Positions 52,977 to 61,737 of a DNA stretch of 64,000 nt are shown in pieces; the stretch's first letter is position 1; each line of letters begins with the position of its first letter. The notes below the pieces were generated by a model. It did not search any database. It saw only the letters and a list, made by a program, of their open reading frames with translations, and was not told the DNA's origin. Location of the stretch: positions 124,001 to 188,000 of the forward strand of contig NZ_PPFD01000002.1 of the NCBI RefSeq assembly GCF_009653635.1. Reading direction: 5' to 3'. Origin of the DNA: Endozoicomonas sp. OPT23. Lineage in GTDB: Bacteria > Pseudomonadota > Gammaproteobacteria > Pseudomonadales > Endozoicomonadaceae. The translations under genes were made by a program, and so were the position numbers.

Positions 52977-53672
52977 TCAGTCGTGGGTTGAGTGATCCAT
53001 TCTTGCACCCCTGCATTCAGGGTATTTATCACAAACCCAGGCATATTCACCTGCATGGGTGCCTTTGTTGATCTGTTTTCGAGTCATAGTTGACTGACAT
53101 TTTGGGCAGGTTGGTTCAACCTCATCCAGTTCTGCTGCACTATTCTCAGGGTGCTCTCCCGGCATCGATTTTCTGGTCTCAAAATCTGATTCCGGTAACT
53201 CCATATCATCAATACCACAGGCCGAGAAAACTTCACGGCGAAGGGTTGGTACATCGCGGTAGGGCTTGGCATCGTATTCAAGCAGAGTCAGCCCTGCCGT
53301 ATCACAGAGTGCTCTCAGTTCCGAGTTATCCGTTGTTTTCCCCATACGATCCAGTTGAATAGCGCAAAGCACATTCATTTCCCGGCGATCACAGACGACG
53401 AAATCAAACTTTCTGAGACGAAACCTCAGTGGCAGCTTTTTACCAGCACCACTGGCAACCAGTACATCGTCTACCGATAAACCCGGTATAACGGCCAGAT
53501 GACTGCGCACTGCAATATCCAGCTGCCCGAGAAAAGAGCGGTACTCAGGACTGAACAGAGGCTTTTTAACGTCGACAGCTGTAGGTCGAAAACGCAGCCA
53601 GAGCAGCAGTCCGGCAAAAATTACCAGGGCAGCCGCTGCTGTCGGAATAAAGTAAGGATGATCCAGTATCAC
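52977..53672 (-). CDS. DUF2726 membrane-anchored protein with C4 zinc finger
   Basis: 231 residues. One N-terminal transmembrane helix (AAAALVIFAGLLLWL), then the DUF2726 nuclease-like domain (FSPEYRSFLGQLDIAVRSHLAVIPGLSVDDVL, RFRLRKFDFVVCDRREMNVLCAIQLDR, GLTLLEYDAKPYRDV), which resembles restriction-endonuclease-like folds. The C-terminus carries a topoisomerase-type C4 zinc finger (CPKCQSTMTRKQINKG, then CDKYPEC, with matching spacing). Nucleic-acid binding at the inner membrane is suggested by these domains, but the function is not known. Stands alone. Confidence 0.8.
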   Translation of the reverse strand: MILDHPYFIPTAAAALVIFAGLLLWLRFRPTAVDVKKPLFSPEYRSFLGQLDIAVRSHLAVIPGLSVDDVLVASGAGKKLPLRFRLRKFDFVVCDRREMNVLCAIQLDRMGKTTDNSELRALCDTAGLTLLEYDAKPYRDVPTLRREVFSACGIDDMELPESDFETRKSMPGEHPENSAAELDEVEPTCPKCQSTMTRKQINKGTHAGEYAWVCDKYPECRGARMDHSTHD

Positions 53673-53848
53673 TGTAATTCCACGGATGGATAATTTGAAG
53701 ACACTATTGTGACACAGAAGATTTTTTCTGACAGTCTGGAAAGTTCAGCTTCAGGCTGAAAAAAAGAGGTATATTCCGTACTTTTTTTGACAGTTACAGT
53801 ATATTCCCTACAAAACCAATAATAATTACAACAAATAATGGCATCGAT

Positions 53849-55498
53849 ATGAAGAAATACGACTACATTATTGTGGGGGCAGGTTCAGCAGGTTGCGTGC
53901 TTGCCAATCGATTGTCTGCTGACCCGGATATCAGTGTCTGCCTGGTAGAAGCGGGAGGCAGTGACCTCTCTCCTTTCGTTTATACACCCGCTGGTACTGC
54001 GGTTACTATGCAGCACAAAGGTTTCAACTGGTTGTACGACACAGTTGATCAACCTGTTCAAAACAATCGAAAAGTATTTTGCCCCAGAGGAAAAACTCTC
54101 GGTGGCAGCAGTTCTGTGAATGCCATGCTTTATGTTCGTGGTCAGCAGCAGGATTATGACCACTGGGCCTCTCTTGGTAATGAAGGCTGGTCCTATAAAG
54201 AGCTGTTGCCCTATTTCAAAAAGTCCCAGCATCAGGAACGAGGTGCTTCTGAATTTCATGGTATCAATGGGCCATTGAATGTTGCAGAGCCCAGAAGCAA
54301 GCATGCAGTGTGTGATGCTTTTATTCAGGCAGCAGTTGAATCCGGAGAAACGCTTAATACTGACTTTAATGGCGAGAGCCAGGACGGTATTGGCTGGTTT
54401 CAGGTTACCCAGAAAGAAGGGAAGAGGCACAGCGCTGCAGCCGCTTATCTGCATCCAGTCATGGATAGACCTAATCTCACCGTTATTACCAAAGCCACTA
54501 CGTCAAAGGTTCTACTCGAAGGAACCCGTGCTGTCGGTATAGAAATCAGACAGGGTGTGATCACCAGAAAGCTTCATGCCAGCAAAGAAGTCATTTTATC
54601 TGCAGGTGCTTTTGGCTCACCGCAAATACTGTTGCTGTCAGGTATTGGCAGTAAGGAGAAGCTGCTTCCCCACGGTATTAAGTTAGAGCATGAACTGAGC
54701 GGTGTTGGAGAAAACCTGCAGGAGCATGTTGATGCTCTGGTCGTGGTTAAGGATAAAAGTGGTACTGCTGTTGCTCCGGGCAGACCGTTAGGGATTTTAC
54801 GGGGAATCGGCGACATCTTTTCCTACCTGACTAAAAAAGAAGGTTTCCTGACGAGTACCATGGCAGAGGCAGGGGCATTTATTAAGTCATCGCCGGATGT
54901 TGTAACTCCGGATATTCAACTGCACATTATTCCTGCTGCAATGGAAGATCATGGTCGTAAGTACTCTCGATACTTCCAGTATGGCTTTACCGTCCATGTT
55001 TGTGTGCTGAGACCAAAAAGCCGAGGGAGTGTGTCTTTGTTTTCAGCAAATGCCGGGGATGATCCGGCTATTGATTTGAATATGCTTTCGGAACAGGAAG
55101 ATCGAGATATCCTGGTTAAAGGTATTCGTAAAGTGCGAGAGTATCTGGAAGCCAATGCTCTGAAAAGATACAGGGGACCTGAATATCTACCCGGTGACGA
55201 TCAGGTCAGCGATCAGGCTCTGGAAGAATATATTCTCAATAGCGCCAATAACATCTATCACCCTGTGGGCACCTGTAAAATGGGCTCTGATGATATGGCT
55301 GTTGTCGATAAGACGCTGAAAGTGCATGGTTTGAAAGGGCTACGAGTCGTGGATGCTTCCATCATGCCAACGGTAATCAGTGGTAACACGAATGCGCCTA
55401 CCATAATGCTGGCTGAAAAAGCGGCGGATTTGATTATTGAAGATCAGCTATCAAATCAGGTGATAACCGAGTCGCAGAAAGAAACCGAGGTAGCTTAA
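53849..55498 (+). CDS. GMC-family FAD-dependent oxidoreductase (choline/alcohol dehydrogenase-like)
   Basis: 549 residues. FAD ADP-binding motif YIIVGAGSAGCVLANRLS at residues 6-23, GMC signature 1 in RGKTLGGSSSVNAMLYVRGQ and signature 2 GAFGSPQILLLSGIG. The catalytic His lies in YHPVGTCKMG, and the partner Asn/His region in SGNTNAPTIMLAEKAA. BetA-like length. GMC dehydrogenases oxidise alcohols such as choline, long-chain or polyethylene-glycol alcohols; no betaine genes are adjacent, so the substrate is open. No signal peptide; peripheral to the inner membrane by analogy. Convergent with the unknown-plus-SDR operon. Confidence 0.92.
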   Translation: MKKYDYIIVGAGSAGCVLANRLSADPDISVCLVEAGGSDLSPFVYTPAGTAVTMQHKGFNWLYDTVDQPVQNNRKVFCPRGKTLGGSSSVNAMLYVRGQQQDYDHWASLGNEGWSYKELLPYFKKSQHQERGASEFHGINGPLNVAEPRSKHAVCDAFIQAAVESGETLNTDFNGESQDGIGWFQVTQKEGKRHSAAAAYLHPVMDRPNLTVITKATTSKVLLEGTRAVGIEIRQGVITRKLHASKEVILSAGAFGSPQILLLSGIGSKEKLLPHGIKLEHELSGVGENLQEHVDALVVVKDKSGTAVAPGRPLGILRGIGDIFSYLTKKEGFLTSTMAEAGAFIKSSPDVVTPDIQLHIIPAAMEDHGRKYSRYFQYGFTVHVCVLRPKSRGSVSLFSANAGDDPAIDLNMLSEQEDRDILVKGIRKVREYLEANALKRYRGPEYLPGDDQVSDQALEEYILNSANNIYHPVGTCKMGSDDMAVVDKTLKVHGLKGLRVVDASIMPTVISGNTNAPTIMLAEKAADLIIEDQLSNQVITESQKETEVA

Positions 55499-55534
55499 CT
55501 GGCATTGAGTTTAATGCCAGTTAAGCAGTTCCGT

Positions 55535-56485
55535 TTAGCTTCTGGATCGAGCGATCAGATTTTCTGGTCGCTCAATACCAATACGTTCAAAGTAGTGATC
55601 CGGAATGTCGCAAGGGTCCTTGTAGATATGAATCTTGCAGGGAGAGAAACCTATACGACCGTCTTCCGGTGTCTGTACGACAAAGACAGGACGACCGGTT
55701 TTTAATATTGATGCAACTTCCATTGCGGGTTCATGGCAGCAGTAGACTGGAAAGTCTTTACGTCCATAGGTCAGGGAGCTGGCTTCTTTCACCAGTGAGT
55801 TATTGTAAGGTGCTTCATAGTGTCCCATCTGTACCAGACGTCCTCCGCTGGGGCAGGGGTCGGGCATAAAGGTAAACTTTTCGTCGTCTTCTACCAGTCG
55901 AAATGGCAGCAGGTGGGAACGGGTAAAAGTAATCAGTTGAAGAATTTTTTCCTTTACGGGCAGAGTGCCATCAGGGTCCATACCTTCCGGCTGCATCACC
56001 TCCTGCAGCAAAGTCATAGTCGCTTCTTCACCACACAGACCATGGAAGAGACTGGTCAGACAGGCGACGCGTGACATCATGCCATCATGAGTGGTTAAGG
56101 CTTTCTCAATCAGAGTTTCAGTCAGGCTAACCGTACTGTCTGTATCTTCAGCTTCACACGCTGCTTTTATGTCAGCGAGATACTGCTGCCAGAGAGGCAT
56201 GGTCTGTTTGAAGTCAACATCACGCTCCGGAAAGGTCTGATAATCCTCCGTATCTGACAGAGCTTTGGCAGCAACCGTTTGATCGTGAATATAACTGAGG
56301 TGCTTGAGTATGCCTTTTTCCCAGCCCCGGTAGCTGTAGTACATAGTTGCCAGCTCAACACTGAGTTCTTTCAGAAAACTCAGTGCTTTTAGAAAATCTT
56401 CAGAGCGGGCAGCGTCGATGAGCTTGTCTGCTGACGGTTGGCCAGCCTGCTGTAGAAACTCTTCCGTAAAAATTCTATCTGCCAT
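55535..56485 (-). CDS. Unknown protein with conserved-looking Cys motifs, in operon with an SDR
   Basis: 316 residues from the ATG at 56485, one base past the SDR stop and seven bases after a GGAG. The N-terminal ~190 residues are helical (FLKALSFLKELSVELATMYYSYRGWEKGILKHLSYIHDQ). The C-terminal ~110 are Cys-rich: PDPCPSGGRLVQMGHY, FPVYCCHEPAMEVASIL and FSPCKIHIYKDPCDIPDHYFERIGIERP. The PC.SGGR, C.HE and PC pattern could bind metal or form an active site. No family name is recalled with certainty. Tight coupling to an SDR and convergence with a GMC dehydrogenase suggest a role in small-molecule oxidation or turnover. Confidence 0.75.
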   Translation of the reverse strand: MADRIFTEEFLQQAGQPSADKLIDAARSEDFLKALSFLKELSVELATMYYSYRGWEKGILKHLSYIHDQTVAAKALSDTEDYQTFPERDVDFKQTMPLWQQYLADIKAACEAEDTDSTVSLTETLIEKALTTHDGMMSRVACLTSLFHGLCGEEATMTLLQEVMQPEGMDPDGTLPVKEKILQLITFTRSHLLPFRLVEDDEKFTFMPDPCPSGGRLVQMGHYEAPYNNSLVKEASSLTYGRKDFPVYCCHEPAMEVASILKTGRPVFVVQTPEDGRIGFSPCKIHIYKDPCDIPDHYFERIGIERPENLIARSRS

Positions 56486-56486
56486 A

Positions 56487-57230
56487 TCAGGCTCCAATAT
56501 ATCCGCCATTTACGGCCAGACTTTGACCTGTTACCCATTCAGCTTCTTCTGATGCGAGATAGATGCAGGCTGCGGCAATGTCTTCCGGTTTACCAATACG
56601 TCGGGTTGCAAAGAACTTCTCTGCACCAACGGTGAGTTCTGCAGGGACGGTGTTGATAAGTCCCAGTACCAGAGAATTGAAAGTAACACCGTGACGACCA
56701 TGTTCCTTGGCCAGGGTTCGCATTAAACCTTCAGAGCCGGCTTTTGCCGCTCCGTAAACCGATGAACCAATATTGCCGACTCTGGCGGCATCGGAAGACA
56801 GGTTGATGATTCTGCCCCACCGCTTTTCTCTCATGCTTTTTAAGGCAATGTGAGTGCAATTCATGGCACCAGTCATATTGACATCAACAATCTCCTGCCA
56901 TTTGGCCGGGTTTGAATCCATAAAATTTTCCAGATTCAAACCGTGGGGGAGTGCTCCGGCATTATTAACGACAATATCGACAGAACCGAGTTGTTCAGTG
57001 ATTCTGGCAAAAGCCGTTTCACAGGTTTCATAGCGGGTAACATCAAAGGGGATAGCAATGGCCTTGCCGCCATTGTCATTGATTTCAGCGGCAACGGCTT
57101 CGGCTCGTTCCGGGAAGTAATCATTGACCGCTACGGTAGCTCCACGGGCAATAAAAGTTCTGGCAATTTCAGCCCCTATACCACGGCCGGCGCCGGTAAC
57201 CAGCACAACTTTGCCTTCAAATCTGAACAT
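56487..57230 (-). CDS. SDR-family oxidoreductase (FabG-like)
   Basis: 247 residues, classical SDR length. NAD(P)-binding VTGAGRGIGAEIART (residues 12-26), NNAGALPHG, catalytic Ser in IINLSSDAAR, Tyr-x3-Lys in VYGAAKAGSEGLMRTLAKEHG, and the usual end EWVTGQSLAVNGGYIGA. Resembles 3-oxoacyl-ACP reductase and related alcohol dehydrogenases; substrate unknown. The following gene starts directly after its stop. Upstream spacing to the csp gene is ~300 bp. Confidence 0.9.
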   Translation of the reverse strand: MFRFEGKVVLVTGAGRGIGAEIARTFIARGATVAVNDYFPERAEAVAAEINDNGGKAIAIPFDVTRYETCETAFARITEQLGSVDIVVNNAGALPHGLNLENFMDSNPAKWQEIVDVNMTGAMNCTHIALKSMREKRWGRIINLSSDAARVGNIGSSVYGAAKAGSEGLMRTLAKEHGRHGVTFNSLVLGLINTVPAELTVGAEKFFATRRIGKPEDIAAACIYLASEEAEWVTGQSLAVNGGYIGA

Positions 57231-57472
57231 GATGACCTGCTCTTTCTTTTTCTAGTTTTATGCGCCAAGGCACTTGAGCTGGCAGGTAATACAGATATGA
57301 AAGTATCACTGCCTTTTAAAGCCATGATATAGGGAATAGGGAGAGTGAGCTTAGCCTGAAAAGACTAAAGCTAAAATGACAGATGCTTTTCTAATCGCAT
57401 CTTACTTAGATGCAGGTACTGAAAATAATAGCTGACAAATATTGCTCAGCTAGATTTAAAAATAACCTGACA
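57231..57472. other. Intergenic region between csp terminator and SDR gene
   Basis: About 240 bp (306 between genes) without coding character; expected to hold the promoter of the SDR operon. No repeat or site recognised beyond the csp terminator. Confidence 0.5.
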
Positions 57473-57508
57473 ATGCCGGGCGACCTAAGGGTTGAGGTGA
57501 CCCGGCAT
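57473..57508 (-). terminator. Hairpin downstream of the cold-shock gene
   Basis: ATGCCGGG (57473-57480) pairs with CCCGGCAT (57501-57508), with a further inner ACCT/AGGT pair. The minus-strand tail TGTCAGGTTATTTTT is a modest T tract; the plus side has ATTTTTTG. Confidence 0.65.
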
Positions 57509-57536
57509 AGAGATTTTTTGTATAACCTTCGCAGGT

Positions 57537-57800
57537 TCAGGCAGGAAGTGATGCTTCCTGTTCACTCTGAACTCCGCTTTCCTCGCCAGACCCGACTGGT
57601 ATAACCCGAGTAGCGATCAGGCCCTTTGGCCCCTGGCCGATTTCGAACTGAACCAGTTGCCCGGCTTTCAGAGTTTTGAAACCGTCCATTTCAATAACAG
57701 AGTAATGAATGAGAACGTCTTGATTTTCAGTGGCATCCTGAGCTTGAATAAACCCGTATCCTTTAGGATTGTTGAACCACTTCACTGTACCTTCCAGCAT
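57537..57800 (-). CDS. Cold-shock domain protein
   Basis: 87 residues from the ATG at 57800 (MLEGTVKWFNN); an ATG at 57809 and a longer open frame are possible. A single cold-shock domain with RNP1 KGYGFIQ and RNP2 VLIHYS, plus GTVKWFN at the start, binds single-stranded RNA/DNA. A Gly/Glu/Ser-rich tail (~20 residues, SGEESGVQSEQEA) follows the domain, unlike the standard 70-residue CspA, and the usual GF/FVH residues are partly changed (IHYSVIEMDGFKTL). Probably CspD-like or a diverged member. Cytoplasmic. Confidence 0.88.
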   Translation of the reverse strand: MLEGTVKWFNNPKGYGFIQAQDATENQDVLIHYSVIEMDGFKTLKAGQLVQFEIGQGPKGLIATRVIPVGSGEESGVQSEQEASLPA

Positions 57801-58142
57801 AGCTTCCATTTCCTTCTTGGTCGCTTCCTTAACAGCGCGATTCCTACTTTTAACAGTGAAGGAACTGCTGGGAAACTGCAACCCTTGTTGTTTTATTTTT
57901 AGTCACATTTATGTTTTCTGTAGCATCCTTGTTACAGTGCTCTGCTTCGGTGATGTCTTCCCGGCAGCACTTGCTACCAAATAGTACAGCCGACATTTCC
58001 CTATAGAACCTGACCATTATAAGACCAAGTTGTACTAATAGAACAGCCTGCATTAAGACTATTGTTAACATTTGAGAATGTTTTGTCCAGTTAACAGAAA
58101 ATATCAGTAAATAGTATGAGAGCGGGTAACCGTCGTACTGTT
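57801..58142 (-). other. Upstream region of the cold-shock gene
   Basis: About 340 bp without a supported gene, AT-rich in places (57890-57910, 58080-58120). A long 5' leader is common for cold-shock genes and is possible here. No cold-box sequence is called. Confidence 0.45.
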
Positions 58143-59123
58143 TTATTCGGTTTCAGGTTTACCTTTAAGCAGGGGAAGGTCGCGATTCCAGGACCACTCT
58201 ATCCACGAGCCATCGTAGTTTCTGACATTTTCATAACCAAGCAGCTGAGTCAGGACGAACAGCGTTTGAGCTGAGCGGACACCGGACTGGCAATAGACAA
58301 TGATGGATTTGTCAGAAGTAATGCCTTTTTCAGAGAAGATATCCTGTAACTTTTCTGGATTGAGAAAACCGCTTTCGTTAACGGTTCGGTCAAAAGCCAG
58401 CCAAGAGCTGCCTGGAATTCTTCCCGCTCGATGAGATCCGGACTTGCGTTTTCGCCCGGTAAACTCTTCAAAGCTTCGAACATCGAGAACGATAGCCTTG
58501 TCATCCTGAAGTGTTTCTTTTACATCGGTCAGGCCAGCGAGATATTCCGGATGAGGAGTGCCTGTAAATCGGTATTTTGTTGTCTTTGGGCTTTCCGGAG
58601 GCATGATCGCCTGTTTAAAACCAAGAGTAGACCATGCCTTTAGACCGCCATTGAGAAGAGTAATATTATTGTGTCCGTACAGCTTCAGTAACCACCAGAG
58701 CCTTGCTGCGTCTGCGCTCTGGTAATCGTCATAAAGAACAATCTCTGTGTCCGGTGTGGCGCCTAAATGGCTGAGCAGCTTTTCCATTTTGGTCTGGCTT
58801 GCCCTCATGCCGGAAACAGGAAAATCTCCTTCATTGGCCTGATAGGCAGGACGCCAGACATTATGAGCTTTGGGAATGTGTCCCAGTAGATAGCTGACCC
58901 TGGGACGGACATCCAGTACCAGTACAGGGTCGCCCTGAGCCAGACGGCGGTTAAGCTGTTCGGGTTGAATCAATGCTTCTGCCTCTGCACGCACAATGCA
59001 GAGACAATAGACAGCAGTTATAAGTAGAAGTTTTATTATGATCAGAGGCGTTTCATAGTGCCTTTTTCCGGCAACGGAAATCTGGCCATGAACTGTCGGT
59101 CTAACCAGTCTTTCCAAACCCAT
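58143..59123 (-). CDS. Secreted two-domain rhodanese-like sulfurtransferase
   Basis: 326 residues from the ATG at 59123 (GAGG nine bases upstream); the gene then overlaps the preceding oxidoreductase by 82 bp. After ~27 residues comes a hydrophobic segment (IIIKLLLITAVYCLCIV) ending RAEAEA, a signal peptide with a long n-region. Two rhodanese domains follow: residues ~55-170 (VLVLDVRPRVSYLLGHIPKAHNVWRPAY) and ~195-315 (AIVLDVRSFEEFTG..HRAGRIPGSSWL), the second with active-site loop YCQSGVRSAQT and its Cys. The layout is as in SseA (3-mercaptopyruvate or thiosulfate sulfurtransferase). Probably periplasmic. The start choice is uncertain. Confidence 0.82.
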   Translation of the reverse strand: MGLERLVRPTVHGQISVAGKRHYETPLIIIKLLLITAVYCLCIVRAEAEALIQPEQLNRRLAQGDPVLVLDVRPRVSYLLGHIPKAHNVWRPAYQANEGDFPVSGMRASQTKMEKLLSHLGATPDTEIVLYDDYQSADAARLWWLLKLYGHNNITLLNGGLKAWSTLGFKQAIMPPESPKTTKYRFTGTPHPEYLAGLTDVKETLQDDKAIVLDVRSFEEFTGRKRKSGSHRAGRIPGSSWLAFDRTVNESGFLNPEKLQDIFSEKGITSDKSIIVYCQSGVRSAQTLFVLTQLLGYENVRNYDGSWIEWSWNRDLPLLKGKPETE

Positions 59124-60190
59124 ATCAGGCGACCTCTTGCCTTCAGCCAACCGCGGGATGCGATGGCTCTACCGTCCGCACAGCTTAGCAAAGAAAGAAA
59201 TTTTGATTGGGGCTGAAAGACTTGAAGCCCTTCTCCTGTCAATGAAGCCTGCAAGTTGGCGTAGAGAGTGGGTGCCTGGCGTACGGCATAGACCCCACAT
59301 TTTGCCAGCCCCTTTGTATCTGAATCAGGGCCTTGAAAGTCTGCAACATCACCACAGGCAAAGACGTTATTGTGGCTGGTGGACTGAAGGTTCTGGTTTA
59401 GTGAGATAAACCCTCTTGAATTCACTGCAAGACCGGAGTTTGCAGGCCATTGAACAGGAATAGCAGGTGTTGCCAGAATCAGCTGATCATACGCCAGAGT
59501 CTGCTGACGTGTGCTGACCAGTATTTTTTCTTCTCTTGCTTCAGCGACTTCAAAGCCGGTGTGAAGCTGAATGTTTTTCCTTTCCAGTTCCTCGAGCATA
59601 AGGTTTTGTACCTTGCTGGAGTAGCCAGACAGAATCTGCTGACCAGATACCAGTAAGTGAATATCCAACTGTTGATTGGCTTTGAAGCGCTCCCTGAGAG
59701 CCAGTGCCACTTCAACGCCCGCTGCGCCAGCTCCGGCAATAGCCAGACTGAAGGGTTGTTCAGAAAGTCTTGTTTCGGATTCCAGCCACCCCAGAAACTG
59801 CTCTACCGGCTTTATAGAAATGGCATTGCTGGCATCAATGATCCTGCTTTGGGTTGATCCGGTGTTGATGGATAGAAAATCGTACTCCAGTACTTGTCCG
59901 GATTCCGTTGTCACCGTTTGAGCATCGGGGTCCAAGGCTGAAACCTGTTCTTCAATAAATTCACACCCTGATTTTTCCGCCAGCGTCTTCAGGTCAATAT
60001 GGGATTGCTCAACACTGTAGTGTCCGGCAATAACGCCTGGCAGCATACCCGAGTAAGGCGTGTAGCGTTTGCCAGAGATCAGGATGAAGCGGCATTCAGG
60101 AAAACTGTCCTGCTGAATTTTATTCAGTAAAAGTGCATGAGTATGACCGCCGCCGACCAGAATAAGAGTGGACACCTTATTTTCATTCAT
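59042..60190 (-). CDS. FAD-dependent pyridine nucleotide-disulfide oxidoreductase (SelD N-terminal-domain-like)
   Basis: 382 residues from the ATG at 60190 (AGGA touching the start). LILVGGGHTHALLL at the N-terminus is the FAD motif of the subfamily often fused in front of, or encoded next to, selenophosphate synthetase SelD. It has YTPYSGMLPGVIAGHY, the second Rossmann motif LAIAGAGAAGVEVALALRERF and VFACGDVADF. No redox Cys pair is evident. This stand-alone version overlaps a rhodanese gene. Function in sulfur or selenium chemistry or as an NADH dehydrogenase is inferred from neighbours and family only. Cytosolic or membrane-peripheral. Confidence 0.85.
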   Translation of the reverse strand: MNENKVSTLILVGGGHTHALLLNKIQQDSFPECRFILISGKRYTPYSGMLPGVIAGHYSVEQSHIDLKTLAEKSGCEFIEEQVSALDPDAQTVTTESGQVLEYDFLSINTGSTQSRIIDASNAISIKPVEQFLGWLESETRLSEQPFSLAIAGAGAAGVEVALALRERFKANQQLDIHLLVSGQQILSGYSSKVQNLMLEELERKNIQLHTGFEVAEAREEKILVSTRQQTLAYDQLILATPAIPVQWPANSGLAVNSRGFISLNQNLQSTSHNNVFACGDVADFQGPDSDTKGLAKCGVYAVRQAPTLYANLQASLTGEGLQVFQPQSKFLSLLSCADGRAIASRGWLKARGRLIWVWKDWLDRQFMARFPLPEKGTMKRL

Positions 60191-60417
60191 TCCTAAACTC
60201 TTGAAATATTTGATGGTCAATAGTCTAGACTCTGTTGACCTATAGGCCTTGCAGCCCAACAAGTTAATACGATTTATGCAAAACGGATATAAACCTACTG
60301 TCACGTTTAATGGCAGGCTCTAGAGCATAAGTGAGCCTGTCCGAGTGACATGATCAGACTTGAAGATCCGTTTGTCTCATCAACCTATCCCCGTAAAGGG
60401 CAGCTTGAGGGCGAGTA

Positions 60418-61683
60418 GTGGCCACCGGAAAACTAACACTTTTTCCCCTGACCATGGTAGTCACTGGCAACATGATGGGGGCAGGTATCTTTTTATTACC
60501 CTCTTCTCTGGCTGGTCTGGGGTCTATTTCTCTGCTGGGTTGGCTGATTACAGTGGTAGGCGCATTTCTGCTTTCACTGATTTTTGTCCGATTAGGTTCC
60601 AGCTGTCAGCAGGGGATAGGTATTCATGCCTTTATTAGTGAAGGGATGGGGCTTCGTATTGGTCTGGTCGTTATTTATGGCTACTGGGTGTCTATCTGGG
60701 TAGGCAATATTGCAGTGGCTATCAGCGGTGTCAGTTACCTGAGTAATTTTGTACCTTCTTTATCTGATCCCTGGTTGGCGAGCCTCACTGGGTTGGTGGT
60801 GATCTGGTTTCTCAGTCTATTAAATATGTGGGATATAAGGCGAATAGGGCAGTTTCAGGTAGTCACGACCTGTTGCATGCTGGTTCCTGTGATTCTGACT
60901 TGTCTGTTGGGTTGGGGAAGCTTTCAGTTTGAAAATTTGCTGAACTCGGTCAATGTCACTGGCAAGCCTACAGGCTTTGCTCTGTCAGAATCTATTACCC
61001 TGACACTCTGGTCGTTCATTGGTCTGGAATCGGCCTGTAACCTTTCCAGTCATGCTAAAAACCCTTCTCGTGATGTTCCCTACGCAACTTTGCTTGGCAC
61101 CTTGATTGCCGGTGCCTGTTATTTGGTGAGTACAACAACCATTATGGGTGTTATACCCAATGATGTTCTGCAGTACTCAGCTGCACCCTTTTCAGATGCA
61201 GTCAGTCTACTACTCGGGCAGTGGGGGGGAACTCTGGTTGGGGTTCTGGCTGTTATTGCCTGCCTGGGAAGTCTGAATGGCTGGATCCTCATGCACTCAC
61301 AAATTGCTTGTGCTGCTTCAAGGAACGGTATCATGCCAGCAGTTTTTGGTCGGTTGAATCGTTTCAATTCACCCTGGTTGGGCCTGTTGATTACAGCCGT
61401 TCTGATGAGTTTTATGATTCTATTGTCGGTGGAGCCCACAGTGCAGGAGCACTATCGAGTCGTCACTCTGACAGCTGTGAATATCATGCTGGTGATTTAT
61501 CTATTGGCAGGCATATCCTGCTGGCGGATTCTCAGGAGAAGTCATCAGGGCTTAAGTACAACCTGGGGAATAGTTATCCTGAGTGCTTTGGCCTACTGCT
61601 TCTGGGGTTTATTGAGTTCAGAATCTGGCATACAGACTTATCTCTATGCACTGTTGTTTAATTCTGCACAGGCCTCGCCCTGA
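60418..61683 (+). CDS. APC-family transporter, AdiC/PotE-like
   Basis: 421 residues, start GTG at 60418 with GAGGG seven bases before it. Twelve hydrophobic segments. PLTMVVTGNMMGAGIFLLPSSLAGLG (helix 1 with the GxG substrate site), WLITVVGAFLLSLIFVRL, TLWSFIGLESACNLSSHAKNPSRDVPYATLLGTLIAG and STTTIMGVIPNDVLQYSAAPFSDA closely follow the E. coli AdiC/PotE/CadB antiporter group. The conserved Trp/Ser-Phe-Ile-Gly-x-Glu helix-6 motif is intact. An arginine/agmatine, putrescine/ornithine or lysine/cadaverine type exchange is possible, but no decarboxylase gene is next to it. Inner membrane. Confidence 0.88.
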   Translation: MATGKLTLFPLTMVVTGNMMGAGIFLLPSSLAGLGSISLLGWLITVVGAFLLSLIFVRLGSSCQQGIGIHAFISEGMGLRIGLVVIYGYWVSIWVGNIAVAISGVSYLSNFVPSLSDPWLASLTGLVVIWFLSLLNMWDIRRIGQFQVVTTCCMLVPVILTCLLGWGSFQFENLLNSVNVTGKPTGFALSESITLTLWSFIGLESACNLSSHAKNPSRDVPYATLLGTLIAGACYLVSTTTIMGVIPNDVLQYSAAPFSDAVSLLLGQWGGTLVGVLAVIACLGSLNGWILMHSQIACAASRNGIMPAVFGRLNRFNSPWLGLLITAVLMSFMILLSVEPTVQEHYRVVTLTAVNIMLVIYLLAGISCWRILRRSHQGLSTTWGIVILSALAYCFWGLLSSESGIQTYLYALLFNSAQASP

Positions 61684-61737
61684 TCAAGAGTCGCTCTAAA
61701 TATTGCGCTTCAGGGCGACACTTGTTCAGAGTAAGGT

